A DNA stretch of 64,000 bases from Hypsibius dujardini. Taxonomy: Eukaryota; Tardigrada; Eutardigrada; Parachela; Hypsibiidae. The stretch covers positions 23,813 through 87,812 of the forward strand of contig LRSR01005694.1 in the NCBI GenBank assembly GCA_001579985.1, written 5' to 3'. A program made the translations under genes and the position numbers. This document shows, piece after piece, positions 23,201-34,399 of this stretch; the stretch's first letter is position 1, and each line of letters opens with the position of its first letter. The notes beneath the pieces were generated by a model that was not told where the DNA came from, did not search any database, and saw only the letters and a list, made by a program, of their open reading frames with translations.

Positions 23201-24681
23201 TGTTTTATTGTGATTGGCGCCGCTCCTATTCTTGTTCTATTTGTCCCACTCTTTCGTTCCCCTCTGCCGTTCTTTTAGCATTGTCTTTCTTAATTACTTT
23301 GTTGCACTTTGATCTGTTATGGAATTATTCTGTTACTAGCTACTTGCTCCGTGTGTTTGAACGCCATTCTACTCAATTCTGTTCAATTTCAGAAACTCTC
23401 TTTTAGTCTGGTTCTGCGCTGTTCTTTTTTGTACACATGTCCTGCAAGATGATTTCTCTGTCGGAACAGTTGTTTTATCGTGATCAGCGATATTCCTATT
23501 CTTCTTTTTTTGTTCTGCCCATTTGTTACCATTTGGTGTTCTCTTGTTTCCTCTTTGTTCTATACGCTGTTGCACATTGATCTTGACCCCAAACTTACCG
23601 CTAGCGTATTGTCCATAATGCTCGATCCACTCCAACTTCTCGTAGTTGAAAATGCCGAACGTCCGGGTGCCGTCTGTGGTCAATATAATTTGGAAGGTAT
23701 TTCGCGGTGCCTACAAGAAATGCCTCTTTATAAATTCCATGGTAATTTCCCCCCGTTGCAAAGGACTATCTCGATTCCCGCCCTACCGATTGCAGGCTCA
23801 TGTTGCAAGACATTCCAAATTCCACAACGCGATCGTACGTCACGACGGCTGCCCATTTGGCTCGAAACTGCCGATACTGCGGCAAAGCATTCCTATTACG
23901 AAGCGATTGTCATGAGTCAGTAAATTTGGTTAATACATAAATAATTATTTTACTAAATAAATGATTAATTCAATAAATGAGTAAGACTAGTAAATTAATT
24001 ATTTAAATAAATAAGTAACTAATTTAATAAATAGATATTTAGTTTAATGAACACTGAATTAATTCATTGAATAAGTGATCTATTTACCAAATAAGTAATT
24101 AGTTTATCAAATAAATTAATATTTTACTTAATAACTAAGAAAGTTTACATATTAAAAAAAACGGTTCTCAGTCGAGTTGGGTAAAATATTTCGAGAACTA
24201 ACCGAATTTGGGTAGTGACGCCGGTTAACAGGCGACCCGCCTTGTCTGTCTCTTGTCGGTAGTAAATTTGGTTCCCTCCCGCCGCGTCAGAGCACACTTT
24301 CGGATGGATGTCCGACCAGAACGCGCTCAACATGACATGTTCATTGGGGAAGGGAGTTTCCGGGGAGAAACTATTGAGGCTCTGTCCGAATGTGAGGTAT
24401 CCATTAGGGGCGATCTAAAAAATCAAAGAAACTTTATTGAGCGACACGAATGTAGGTTTTAAAAAGACCCATCATACCCAGATACTCTTGTAACGATGAT
24501 CAAAGAAGGCCAGCCGGACATTTCCAAGCAGGATGATCTCCTCGGGATCGTCATCGCTCGGCGTCATGACTGTATCGGAAGTATTCGTTCCGAATGGTTC
24601 CAAAACGGCAGCGTAGCTGAAACGGGCATAGGCCAGCCCGACCAAAATGAAACCCACGATCGAAACGGGAATACTCCTCAT
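17231..24681 (-). CDS. Mesh/SUSD2-like adhesion protein (NIDO-IPT-AMOP-VWD-sushi)
   Basis: Large secreted or surface protein like insect Mesh, a smooth septate junction component. Fourteen exons give 1229 residues: 24681-24478, 24414-24203, 23892-23787, 23710-23599, 22916-22482, 21469-21304, 21227-20891, 20446-19977, 19882-19392, 18892-18620, 18541-18287, 18159-17962, 17891-17703, 17472-17231. A signal peptide starts it (MRSIPVS...FSYA). The NIDO domain is at about 95-215 (TTDGTRTFGIFNYE), IPT/TIG about 270-355 (APRYGSIFGGNEV), AMOP about 565-680 (QQQCCYNDGGSL) and VWD about 750-930, with the GDPH motif at which many VWD proteins are cleaved. Two sushi domains follow at about 1020-1149. The end is a Thr/Ser-rich stalk plus a hydrophobic tail (LPTGILVSFLLAFSLHT) with no cytoplasmic region, which suggests a GPI anchor where Mesh has a transmembrane helix and tail. 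The 75-base intron between exons 3 and 4 is inferred because the frame otherwise stops. Confidence 0.9.
21690..22250. repeat. Degenerate CCGT/TCCG repeat in Mesh-like intron 5
   Basis: Long imperfect tract of GTCCGTCC-, CATCC- and CTGT-type units. Overlapping open frames on both strands are repeat translations. Confidence 0.8.
23930..24150. repeat. AATAAAT-type AT-rich repeat in Mesh-like intron 2
   Basis: Irregular repeats of TAAATAA, TTAATTCAATAAAT and TTTACTAAATAA between exons 2 and 3. No coding potential. Confidence 0.7.
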
Positions 24682-26193
24682 TTCTTTTGTTGTACCAGAA
24701 TTAAGAGAGTAATTGAATGACCCGACACGTTGCCAAACAAAATTGTTAATCCGAGAAACATGAAGTTTTCACTACTACAGTATTGGGGTTCGAGCTTAGT
24801 CAGGGCTCCGTGTATGGGAATCCGGATGCTTTCATGAACCGGAAGTTCGAATGTGGTATTAATCAGCAGTTAGATTTGAAGCAGTATAGATTAGAAGAAT
24901 GGTGGAAGTATTGTGAGAACAGTACCGTACACCGTCTCCTTGCTATAATCAGACTTATCTATTGATAGACTTCCGTTTGATTGAGCACACCCATATCACG
25001 TAGGACTGCTGCAATTTGACAGCTTCGAATGTTCTTACATTAACGTACATTTTAAAAAAGAAAAACGAAAGAAAAACGGTTTCCGGAAGAAAACTGACAA
25101 AGCTCTAGATCAATGACGTAGTGCTTAACGTAGTAAAGAACTTACCGTAGAGATGGATTCAATGAAATGGTAACATACCCAATGAATTGCATCGTCAAAA
25201 TGCCGAAACGTAATAATTAGTTAATTATTATAAGTAACTGATTTTCCTTTTTTATGTTCGTGTTTCATGTTATATTATATATACTTTGACGAATTATTGT
25301 AACTTATCAATGTGTTGGTAATTGACCATTTTTGTTGACGTTTTCAATACTGTACAAAAATTAACATTCCAAATCGTCAATAGCTATTCTATTTTCATGC
25401 ATACTTTTCTAAGTACGCGTATTTCGCATAGAATAGTATTTATTAAAACCTTAAAACTAGTAATTCTGAGCATGTCTGGAATTTCTATTTATGCCAACGG
25501 TAAGACCCCTAGGCAAAAGATTATTGTATAGCCGGGTTCATTTCTCACTTACGAAGTTGCTGCTCGTGTCTTTCAGCGTGTGCCTGCTGATTAAAATTCC
25601 CTCCGCGAACCGTCAAAGACCCGGAGAGGGCGCATTGTAATTTGTGAAGAGCTTCTTGAGTTCTCTTGTCATTTCGGGGGGGGGGGCCGGATCGGTTTAT
25701 GACAGAAAGTGGCGCCTCCAACCGGGTGTGGAGATTTGGTGCCGGAAACTGAAAAAGGGAACGCGAGAAGGTTTATGTCGGATGTGTCTCTTCCCTCGAC
25801 GCTGAGGCCGCCTCTGAACGTCCGCCATCCTGGGCCCTCCCTAATCAGTATATTGTATAGTCCAAGCTAGGTCAATTAAATTTGTCTGTCTGACTGTTTG
25901 TCTGCCTGTCTTGTCTCTGTTTTCTTTGTGTCTGTCTATCGATCTGTTACCGTTCCAAATATACAGTTCTAACACAACGTTGTCCTACTTTACTACAAAA
26001 TACGGTAAAGACAGCGGGAGTGGCCAAGTTCGATTTTGCTTTCCAATGAAATGATAATTAATATTAAAAATACTTTCTGAAAGCACCAAGTGTAAAAATT
26101 GGAGCGAAGGTAAGAGTGACGGAAAGTGTCGTTGAAATCGGATTTAAAAGACATAGCATGGGGGTAAGTAAGTGTATTAAATTTATAAAAAAA
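24682..26193. other. Intergenic region, no gene seen
   Basis: Contains the Mesh-like promoter region, AT-rich sequence, an 11-base G run near 25676-25686 and a short CTGT tract near 25885-25920. No open frame here resembles a known family. Confidence 0.55.
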
Positions 26194-27009
26194 TCAAACG
26201 GAAGCGTCTTCTTGGTCCAGCCGAGAATATGTCACACTAAGTCCGCTCTCCGGTCGCGAAACGTTCCCCAACAACGGCGACTTCTTCTGAGATCGGCGTT
26301 TGTAGCAGCCTAAAATATATCGATGAAGTTGGAAAGTTGTCGGTCTGGCGGACAGACAGACAGGCATACAAACAGGCAGACAGACAGACAAGACAGACAG
26401 ACAGAAATACAGGCATACAAACAGGCAAACAGACAGACAGTTAGGCAGCAAATGAAATTTGTAAATAATGCAAAATATAAGGTACCTAACGCGAAAGTGG
26501 TCAGTATAATCACCAGGATCACCGTGATCAAAGCAATCTCCACATCATCCACTGAAAGTAAGAAAACAACCTATATGACAGGTAAAACAAATGTAGTCAC
26601 GCCGTGCGGTACCATCAATGCCCTCTCCGAATTCCCCGGTATGGCATTCCTTATCCCAGTCTTTTACAACGTAGTCCTTCGTGATTTCCACCAATTTATC
26701 AAACGGGCAGAAGATTCCACAGTTCGCATGCTGCAGAACCTGCGGTTCGAGACTAGCAATTTCCTTCAGACTAAATAGAAGGAAAAATATTGGTTTCCGG
26801 TATTTTGTACGGCTACAAAGACAGTCGTCATAAACTTACGTGTTTTTAAAGGATATCCTGACGGTGTTGTTGTTGAAGAGCTCAATCAAGACCGTTGACT
26901 ACCAAGCAGGAAGCACGTCAGTAAACGAAATACGGCAGTGGAATTTTCTGTCTTTTAGTCAGTCTTCTCTTAGTTTGTCTACGTAACGGTCTGTCTGTCT
27001 GTCTGTCTA

Positions 27010-27054
<45 letters not shown>

Positions 27055-28921
27055 TATACCGTATATTGCGGTATGCCAATGAAGCCAGTGGATTTATTGT
27101 AGCCATTGTACAACTCCAACGTAGCCAGAATTCCTGCTACCGTCGAATCGTGCTGCAAATCCGCAGAAACAATAAAACCACATTTGAAAATCGAAATCTG
27201 CGGTCAAGTATCTACATTTGAGAGCTTACAGCTGAATAGATGAAAGCCTTTGTGCGATCCTTATCCGCCGCAGTGACATTGCTCCGTACAGCGTCCTGCA
27301 TTTGCTTCAGCAGCAAAGCCAGGAAGTTTCCGCCGGCCAGTCGAGCCCTCGGTTTGTCCTTGTTAGCACCGAATTGCAGCTGGAAGAAGCTGTCCGAGAG
27401 GAAGGTGATGTCGGTGTAGACGGACTCGTTCATCCACAGCGGAAGGGGTTTGCCGTGAGCGCGCTGACAGTAGATGACGTCGTGAACGTGGAAGGTAACA
27501 TTCCAGGCGGCGGCCCGGTCGGGGGCGGACAGTCCACTTCCCTTCACCACGTATTCAAAGACAGCCTGCAAAATTATTAACCTCAACGAACGTTTCCCAA
27601 AAACACAATATTTAATCAGCTGACTGAAATAAAATAATGCATTTACAATCAGATTTCTATTAACTATTAAAGATTATTATATAACTTTATTATTTTTCAA
27701 CGTAATTATTTAATTAATGATGAATTAATTATGAAATTGATGTTGAAACTTATTTTTGCTCAGGGAATTTTCAGCAATTCTTACCATTTAATATATTACT
27801 ATTGCTAACTATAATTATTTAAATTTAATTTTGATCAAGTAAATTAAATCAATTAAATCTATTTAATATATAACTTTTGTTTAATATAATTGTTTAGTCT
27901 AATCATTTACAAACTATTGCAGTATTTTTGACATTTAGTTTTTCACAGGAAAATTTCGGCAATTTTTATTATTAATTATAATACAATAAATAACTCTAAT
28001 TAATTCATAATTACCGATTTTCAGATTTCCCTTGGATGATGCAAGTTTAAGCAATTTTTACTATTCAATATATTTTACTATTAATCACTATATTTGTTTG
28101 GTTGAATGAAACAATTATTAATACTCCAGAAGTAAATGTCGGCAATTATTCCAGTTTTGTTGAGTTACCACATACACGATATTTTTTGTACAAACGACGA
28201 GCTTCTGGAAGATCAACAGCCTCTTTGGCTAGCCGGAAGAAAGCTGGACAGGCTGTCTTTTTACTCAGCAAGTTCTCCTCATCCAAAGGGATCGTGTGGA
28301 TGGAAACGGGCCTCCAGGATTTTCCTAAGTCCCCATTCCATTCAGTTTCCGGGGTAGGCGGAAATAAACCCGCTGCGAAGGCCTCGGCACTCTCGAGGGT
28401 CCGGTCGGTATCACTCGATCGAATATAAACCTGATAATAAAAATTCGCCAATCAACCGATCAAGCGCCACAAATCGAGATGTGTCAATCAGTCAATCAAG
28501 CGCCACAGATCGGGATGTACCAATCAGTCAATCAACGCTTACTTGGTTCGGTCCATAACTCGGGTCAAGAAATTTCGAGTAGCGCTGCCGATAAAACTTT
28601 CCTGCCTCAAACTGCTGCTCCATCCCAATTTTCGTTAGCCTCCCCATTCCATTCTCCCACATACTCTCTGGGTAAGGGTCGTTTTTATACGCGTGCAAAG
28701 GCGCGCGGTCGCCATGGCGAAATATCTGCATCAACACCACACCACCGTTCACTGATTGATTGATTGACGTACAGCAAAACTCAAAGACTTGAAATGGCCC
28801 GCTTTACCAATTGCACGAGTTTGAGATCATCCACCACCTCCACAGCGTATGCCTTGCATGCCAGAAAGACGGTAAAAAATAGCGAGAATGTTGGGGTGAT
28901 AGCGGCACTCGGGAGATTCAT
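26194..28921 (-). CDS. Histidine acid phosphatase, lysosomal/membrane type
   Basis: Histidine-phosphatase-clade enzyme that hydrolyses phosphomonoesters, like lysosomal acid phosphatase. Nine exons (28921-28808, 28725-28543, 28430-28176, 27565-27230, 27152-27060, 26898-26840, 26770-26613, 26551-26486, 26309-26194) give 459 residues. A signal peptide (to about residue 26) precedes the nucleophile motif RHGDRAP at about 41-47. A second signature, RSSDTDRTLESAEAF, is in exon 3. The proton-donor pair is HDSTVAGI at about 297. One transmembrane helix (ALITVILVIILTTFAL, about 405-420) and a short cytoplasmic tail follow. The tail contains YSRL, which fits a YxxPhi sorting motif like that of mammalian ACP2. 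All catalytic residues I can check are present. The first intron removes a GTAAAG donor that would otherwise run into TGA. It is divergent from PIGN, with 440 bases between the starts. Confidence 0.92.
26345..26445. repeat. CAGA repeat in acid phosphatase intron 8
   Basis: Plus-strand CAGA/CAGG units lie between the exon 9 acceptor and the exon 8 donor. This is CTGT on the gene's sense strand. Confidence 0.85.
26987..27053. repeat. Nearly pure (CTGT)n in acid phosphatase intron 5
   Basis: About 16 near-perfect CTGT units with a single CTAT interruption, the purest such tract inside an intron in this window. It abuts the exon 5 donor. Confidence 0.9.
27590..28130. other. AT-rich intron 3 of the acid phosphatase gene
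   Basis: AT-rich sequence with loosely repeated AATTTTTA-TATT-AATATAT blocks between exons 3 and 4. I see nothing functional in it. Confidence 0.5.
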
Positions 28922-29361
28922 CGTAAAGCAGGATTCCACGTCATTGGAAGCGACTCTGTGTGTGCTTCTAATACTGCAAATAACGTCGTAAAGTGGTCTG
29001 TCATATGAAGGAGGGGTGACGAAAAAAAGGTTGCTTAGCACTTGGCGATAGTTATTTAATTGGTCAGAATTTTTATCAACAATAAAAATTTCCACAGAAG
29101 AACGTTTCTAGAGAAGACACCAGATTAATGTTACAGTACATTTTTTTGGCCAGTTGGCACTGGCAAAGAGGCACTAAACAGTTCCAATTCCAATTCCGTT
29201 TGTCCACTTCCAAAAGCTGGTGGCTTTTAAAATTTGAAACTTGCTGTCACGCAATTCAATTCAACTCACTCTTTTCCAGTTAACTTGAATTACTTACTCT
29301 ACTACTACTGCATAATTTCTGTTTAAAATTAATTTTGTTATTGGAACGTAGGGTTGAAAAG
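28922..29361. promoter_or_regulatory. Bidirectional promoter region, acid phosphatase and PIGN
   Basis: 440 bases lie between two divergent start codons. Both transcripts must start here unless there are unseen 5' non-coding exons. No clear TATA box. Confidence 0.5.
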
Positions 29362-32300
29362 ATGAGTATATCATGGCTCATCATATGCGGAGTGCTAATC
29401 CATGTAATCTTCCTCAAATCGATCTTCGACATTTATTTCACTTCTCCGCTGGTGCACGGCATGACTAATCAACCGATCAACGATTCGGCGCCAGCCAAGC
29501 GGCTTGTGTTAATTTCGTGTGATGGTTTGCGGGCGGACAAATTCTTTGAGAACGACTCCGATGGACAACCTTGGATGCCTTTTCTACGCCGCAGAGCTTT
29601 ACATGACGGAATTGCGGGTGTGAGCCAAACGAGAGTGCCGACGGAGTCGAGACCGGGCCATGTCGCCATGATAGCAGGATTTTATGTAAGATTTAGGCAA
29701 CTACTTATGGTTAATTGATTGATTAGCCCGCGGATCCTCTGTTGATTATTTATTGCTAGCCCATTTCTTTGATTGATCGATTATAGTCCTCTGGTTTTCT
29801 TCAAAATGAAATTACAATAATTTATTCCGTTACTAAAATTTCGAGAAATGTTTTGTTAATAGCTTTTCAGAATTTTCCCCCGTAATATTTTCCTAAATAT
29901 ATATGATTATAAAAAATGTTAGATTTTTTGGTTTATTACTTCAATGACCATGCTATGATATTCTGGAGCATATTCTTGGGTTTTTTATATTTATATTTTA
30001 ATAAAAAATAGTAAGCGTAAATTTGAATATTTAATGAGTAAGGATTATGTTCATCGTACGTTTGATTAATATAAAATATTTAATTTCTATTAATTCTGAT
30101 AGTATTTTGTTTGCAGGAAGACGTGAGTGCTGTTACCAAAGGCTGGAAAGAGAACCCGGTCGAATTCGACTCGGTCTTCAATCAAAGCCGCTTTACCTGG
30201 GGCTGGGGCAGTCCAGACATCATTACAATCTTCACCAAGGACAAGAAAGATTCCGGCGAGCTGGTCGATATTCCGCATATTTTTGCGGATACTTACTCCG
30301 CGGAGTTTGAAGATTTTGCTGCATCCCCGGTGCTCTTAGATTTCTGGGTCTTCGACAGAGTTACGGTAATCTATTGGTACTTGACAGGCAGACAGTCAAA
30401 CAGAAAGCAAACTAGGCGGACAACTATATCGGTTAACAGGCAGAGAGGCAAATGCTGGTTAAACTTATTGCAGTATAAATCCTTTTAGGAATTTCTTACG
30501 AAAGCCAAGTACAATCTCTCGGCGATGGAGATGCTGCATCAAGACAAGATAATCCTGTTCCTACATTTACTGGGAATGGACACCACGGGCCATGTCTTTA
30601 AGCCGCAAAGCGAGTCCGTTTCACGTGTTGCACCTCCAAAGAAATATGCGGGTCATCATTGCCCGTCTTAATTGTCATTTTTTGCAGGGTCTACACGGAC
30701 ACTATGCGGCAAATCGATGAGCGAGTAGCGACCCTCACGGAGGAGCTGGCGCAGTTTTACCAGAATGACGGACAGACTGCATTTATTTTCACTGCGGATC
30801 ATGGAATGACGGACTGGGGTAAGAAAATCTTAAGGTGGATTTCAGTTTAGTTCTGTTTTTGATTTTTTCCCCAATATAAATTTCTTAGGCTCAGTTATTT
30901 AATATTTAATGTCAACGTTTATGTGTAATTGAGGAATTGATGGATTATGTACTTGAGCGTTGAAATAACATTATTTAACGTGATAAATAGATTATTTTTG
31001 GTCTTTTGTTAATTTAAAATAACGCATGTGAATTTTAATTCAATTGGATAATTAAAAGATTCGATTTGAATACACCTGGATGATAACTCAGTAATAAAGT
31101 AGTTCCTTTTTTTGAAATTCTTTCAGGCTCACATGGATCTGGTCAAGCCGACGAAACGGCTACTCCAATTGTAGCATGGGGAGCAGGGATTACCGAAACC
31201 TTGGGCTCTGGTCTACGTTTTGATGTGGAGCAGGCGGATCTGGCGCCATTGATGTCCGCCTTGATCGGCATTCCGATTCCCGCTAATTCCGTGGTATGAG
31301 AACGCTGGAAGAACTATAGCAGATCCTTTGCTTGCTCTATTATAAACATATTTTTGTCTTTGGTGTCAGGGTGTTTTGCCTTTGGACTATCTGAACGCGT
31401 CAGAAGCGTACAAGACTGCCGCGTTTCTCGCCAATGCAAAGCAAATATACGAGCAGGTTCGAGTGACCAGCGAACGAAGGGTTTTGCAATCTTCATCTTT
31501 CATACCGTTTCCGTAAGTTCCTCGAGGCAAACATATATGGATACTGGCAGAGACACGGGCAGATAGGCAGGCAGGCAGACGTACAAGCCGACGTTGTTTG
31601 CTGTCTGTTGAAATCATGATAACTGCACAAAAAAAGGATCATGGGCACGACGCGTCTAGCTTGAAATAATATGCTCTGGTTAGGAGTTTGGACTCAGCCA
31701 TTTGGTCACGGATGCTATCTGAGCTGGAAACCGACCGGAACAAGTTTCCCAGTGCCACTGCGGTGACTACTGGTATCGCTGAACTGATCCAGCTCTCGTT
31801 AAACGCACTGGACTATTACCATAAATATGACCGGTATTTTCTGCAGTGAGTAGATCACTTTTGTCTATCTGTGCTGACTGACAATATTCAATTGACGACA
31901 TTGACCAAACTATCGTTAGGTCCTTGGTTGTTTTGGGGTATGCTGGTTGGATGGTCCTTATTCTCATCGTACTTGTGCAGAACGCAGCTGCCAGAGCATT
32001 CCATGCACGAGAAACGTTTTCGCGTTCTCTTGTAGGAGGTGGAACGACCATTGGTATCTTTGTCATCTGGTATTTGCTGGGTTAGTCTGAGAGAAGGCCA
32101 TACATACCAGCAGGCAGAAAGACAGATAGACAGACAGGCGGCCCGACCGACAGACAGACAGAAAGACGGTTCAGCAGACAGACAGACAAACAAATAAACT
32201 GAGACAATCTGTTGTCTTGTTATCCAGCCCACGGTAGCCCGATGATTCACCTTCTATATGGCCTCCTCCCTGTTTTCACATGGACTGCTGTCATCTCACA

Positions 32301-33919
32301 ACTGCAGCAAGATCAGTCCCCCGCTCCATCTTACGTTAGAAAGGCGAGCAGTATCGCGTTACTGTTCTGCACTGCTGTGCTCTGCATCACCGGCGTCGAA
32401 CTGCTAGTCCTCTCCTTCTTCCATCGATCAGCCATCTCCGTCGGTCTGGTCCTCGGCGGAGTTTGGATCTTCTTCACTTCGTCTGCACGGTTATCGATAA
32501 AAGGAAGTTGGCTACTTACTTCATTGCTTCTCTCGGTCTTTCCCGTGCTGCCGGTGGTGGGCAAGTCACGACAACCTGCCCTTGTGTTAGTTGTTTTGCT
32601 GGTTGTTTCAGTTGATGCTGTGTTTATGGTTGACTCCTTTGTTTTCTCAGGATCTTATCCGGGGCTGTGGGGATCTGTGCGTTAGTGGTACTTGTCTGGA
32701 AGCGGCAGAAGACAGCTTCGGCTAGCGCAAACCTGCTCAAAGTGCAGGCCGGACTTTTGACTGCTGCTGTCGCTATCGTTTTTGTGACTGCCCAGAGCGT
32801 TGATGCTCGAGTTTCACCTGGATTAGTAGTCCATGCTTGCAGTTGGACATTGCTAGGTCTGTCTAATTGTCTTATCTGTCTGTTTGCCTGGTTGCCTATC
32901 TGTCTCTGCCTGTGTGTTTGTTTTTCTGTCTGTTTTTCTCTATTTCCTTGTCTATCTGTCTGTCTGTCTGTCTACCTATCTATCTCTTCGTCTTTCTATA
33001 AGTCCTTCTGTCTGCCTGTCTCTCTGCTTGTTCTTGTTCCGTTCTGTTTAATCAATCAGCCTTTTTTTGCAGGGTTGAGCTTTCTTCTCCCCTTCTTTGG
33101 TTCAACGGAATTACTTTTGCGATTCGCCAATGTCGCGGTTAGCCTGCTAACCAGCTACCTGCTTATGAGCGTTGCCTATGAAGGTCTCTTTTTCCTCGTC
33201 TTCACCATTCATCTCTACCTGTGGGTCACTTTGGAACATCAAGACTCCACCTCTAAACTTCCGCTTCATTCCATGACCATTTTCGACAAATTTAGTCATG
33301 GCCTGTTCGCAGATACACGGCCTTTCAGCTTGACCGATCTCCGGCGAGCTTTCTTTTTTGTATTTTTTATCCTGACGGCTTTCTTCGGGACGGGCAATAT
33401 TGCTAGTATCAACAGCTTCGACCCCGCGTCGGCCTTCAGTTTCGTCACCGTCTTTCGGCCATTTATCATGGCTGCCATCTTGCTGTGTAAAGTGATGGTA
33501 CCCTTTCTGCTGGTCGGTTGTGCCTTCCACATTCTTCAGGCAGCTTGCCGAGTTCCTATGCAGAGCATGTGTCTGGTGGTGATGCTCATTTCCGACTGCA
33601 TGGCATTGGTAAGAAAAATGACTGACAGACAGACAGGTAAACGAACAGACATACAGATAGACAAGCAGGCAGTGGAAGAAAAACAGTTTGGCAGCGGACT
33701 GGATGATCTCCATTAATTGCAATATAGTATTTATTGATGTTGCAGAATTTCTTTTTCCTGGTGAGGACGGAAGGGAGCTGGCTAGAAATCGGAACTTCGA
33801 TCTCACATTATGTGATGGTTATGACTTTGATTGTGTTCACGTTGTTGCTGTCTTACTTGTCATCGCTATTGATGTCCAAGAAGATGAAATTTTTTTTGGC
33901 CCACAAAGAACCGTTGTGA
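29362..33919 (+). CDS. PIGN: GPI ethanolamine phosphate transferase 1 (PIGN)
   Basis: PIGN adds ethanolamine phosphate to the first mannose of the GPI anchor precursor in the ER membrane. Twelve exons (29362-29685, 30117-30365, 30489-30613, 30688-30818, 31127-31293, 31370-31512, 31684-31845, 31920-32080, 32228-32585, 32651-32856, 33073-33608, 33746-33919) give 911 residues, near the usual length. After an N-terminal anchor come [15 protein letters not shown] and [14 protein letters not shown]. Then [31 protein letters not shown] and the metal-site motif [13 protein letters not shown] complete the phosphatase-like luminal domain. The second half is a multi-pass membrane region including [20 protein letters not shown]. 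The C-terminus ends in Lys-rich [13 protein letters not shown], a possible ER-retrieval tail. The exon 3 donor (GA|GTCCGT) is weak but is the only one giving a gap-free match to the family. A GPI pathway gene near a likely GPI-anchored Mesh-like gene is coincidence as far as I can tell. Confidence 0.95.
32095..32195. repeat. CAGA repeat in PIGN intron 8
   Basis: CAGA/CAGG units between exons 8 and 9, just after the GTTAGT donor. Confidence 0.8.
32858..33040. repeat. CTGT repeat in PIGN intron 10
   Basis: Degenerate CTGT/TTGT/CTAT units. They translate in frame with the upstream exon to a long artefactual open frame. The real acceptor is TTTTTTTGCAG before 33073. Confidence 0.85.
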
Positions 33920-34399
33920 TGGCAAAGGCTTGAGGAGTTTTCTGGAATCTATTCGGATTCTTAAAAAAATATTATTGCCTTTTAATACCGGTTATTTCGG
34001 TCGTAAAGACGAGATTACGTCTAGAAGTAATTAGACAAATGACGCTGTTTCAGAAAGCCAATTGGAGGGTTTCTGTTTGCTTGAAGGCGGGGAATTTTAT
34101 TTATTATGGTTCTGCATATCCGGCCAAGTCTAGTTGTATTATGGATTATTGAAGATTAGGCGCTGATAAAACAGGGTGACGGCAATCCGGCAGCCACCCT
34201 GTGCAGAGGCGGTTTTCCCTTCGGAGAGTTCACCGGAATCCAGGAGAATACAGGGAATCGTGTATTCGACATGATGATGCCTTGGTCGCAGCTCAAAAGA
34301 CGCTTTTTTAAGTGGCCATGCATGGGTTTATCTTGCTCTCTATCCTTGAGCCTCCTCACTGTTTGAATCACATTTTTACTGTAGCAGTCTGATGTGAAA
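33920..34399. other. Gap between PIGN and the guanylyl cyclase gene
   Basis: PIGN 3' flank and presumed promoter of the downstream same-strand cyclase gene. No gene or clear motif seen. Confidence 0.5.

Noticed and set aside
25676-25686. Run of 11 G, considered as a quadruplex or regulatory site
   Set aside because: A single homopolymer with no further G runs at suitable spacing; nothing supports a function.
33147-33806. 219-codon minus-strand open frame
   Set aside because: Antisense to conserved PIGN exons 11 and 12, so it is a by-product of their codon usage.
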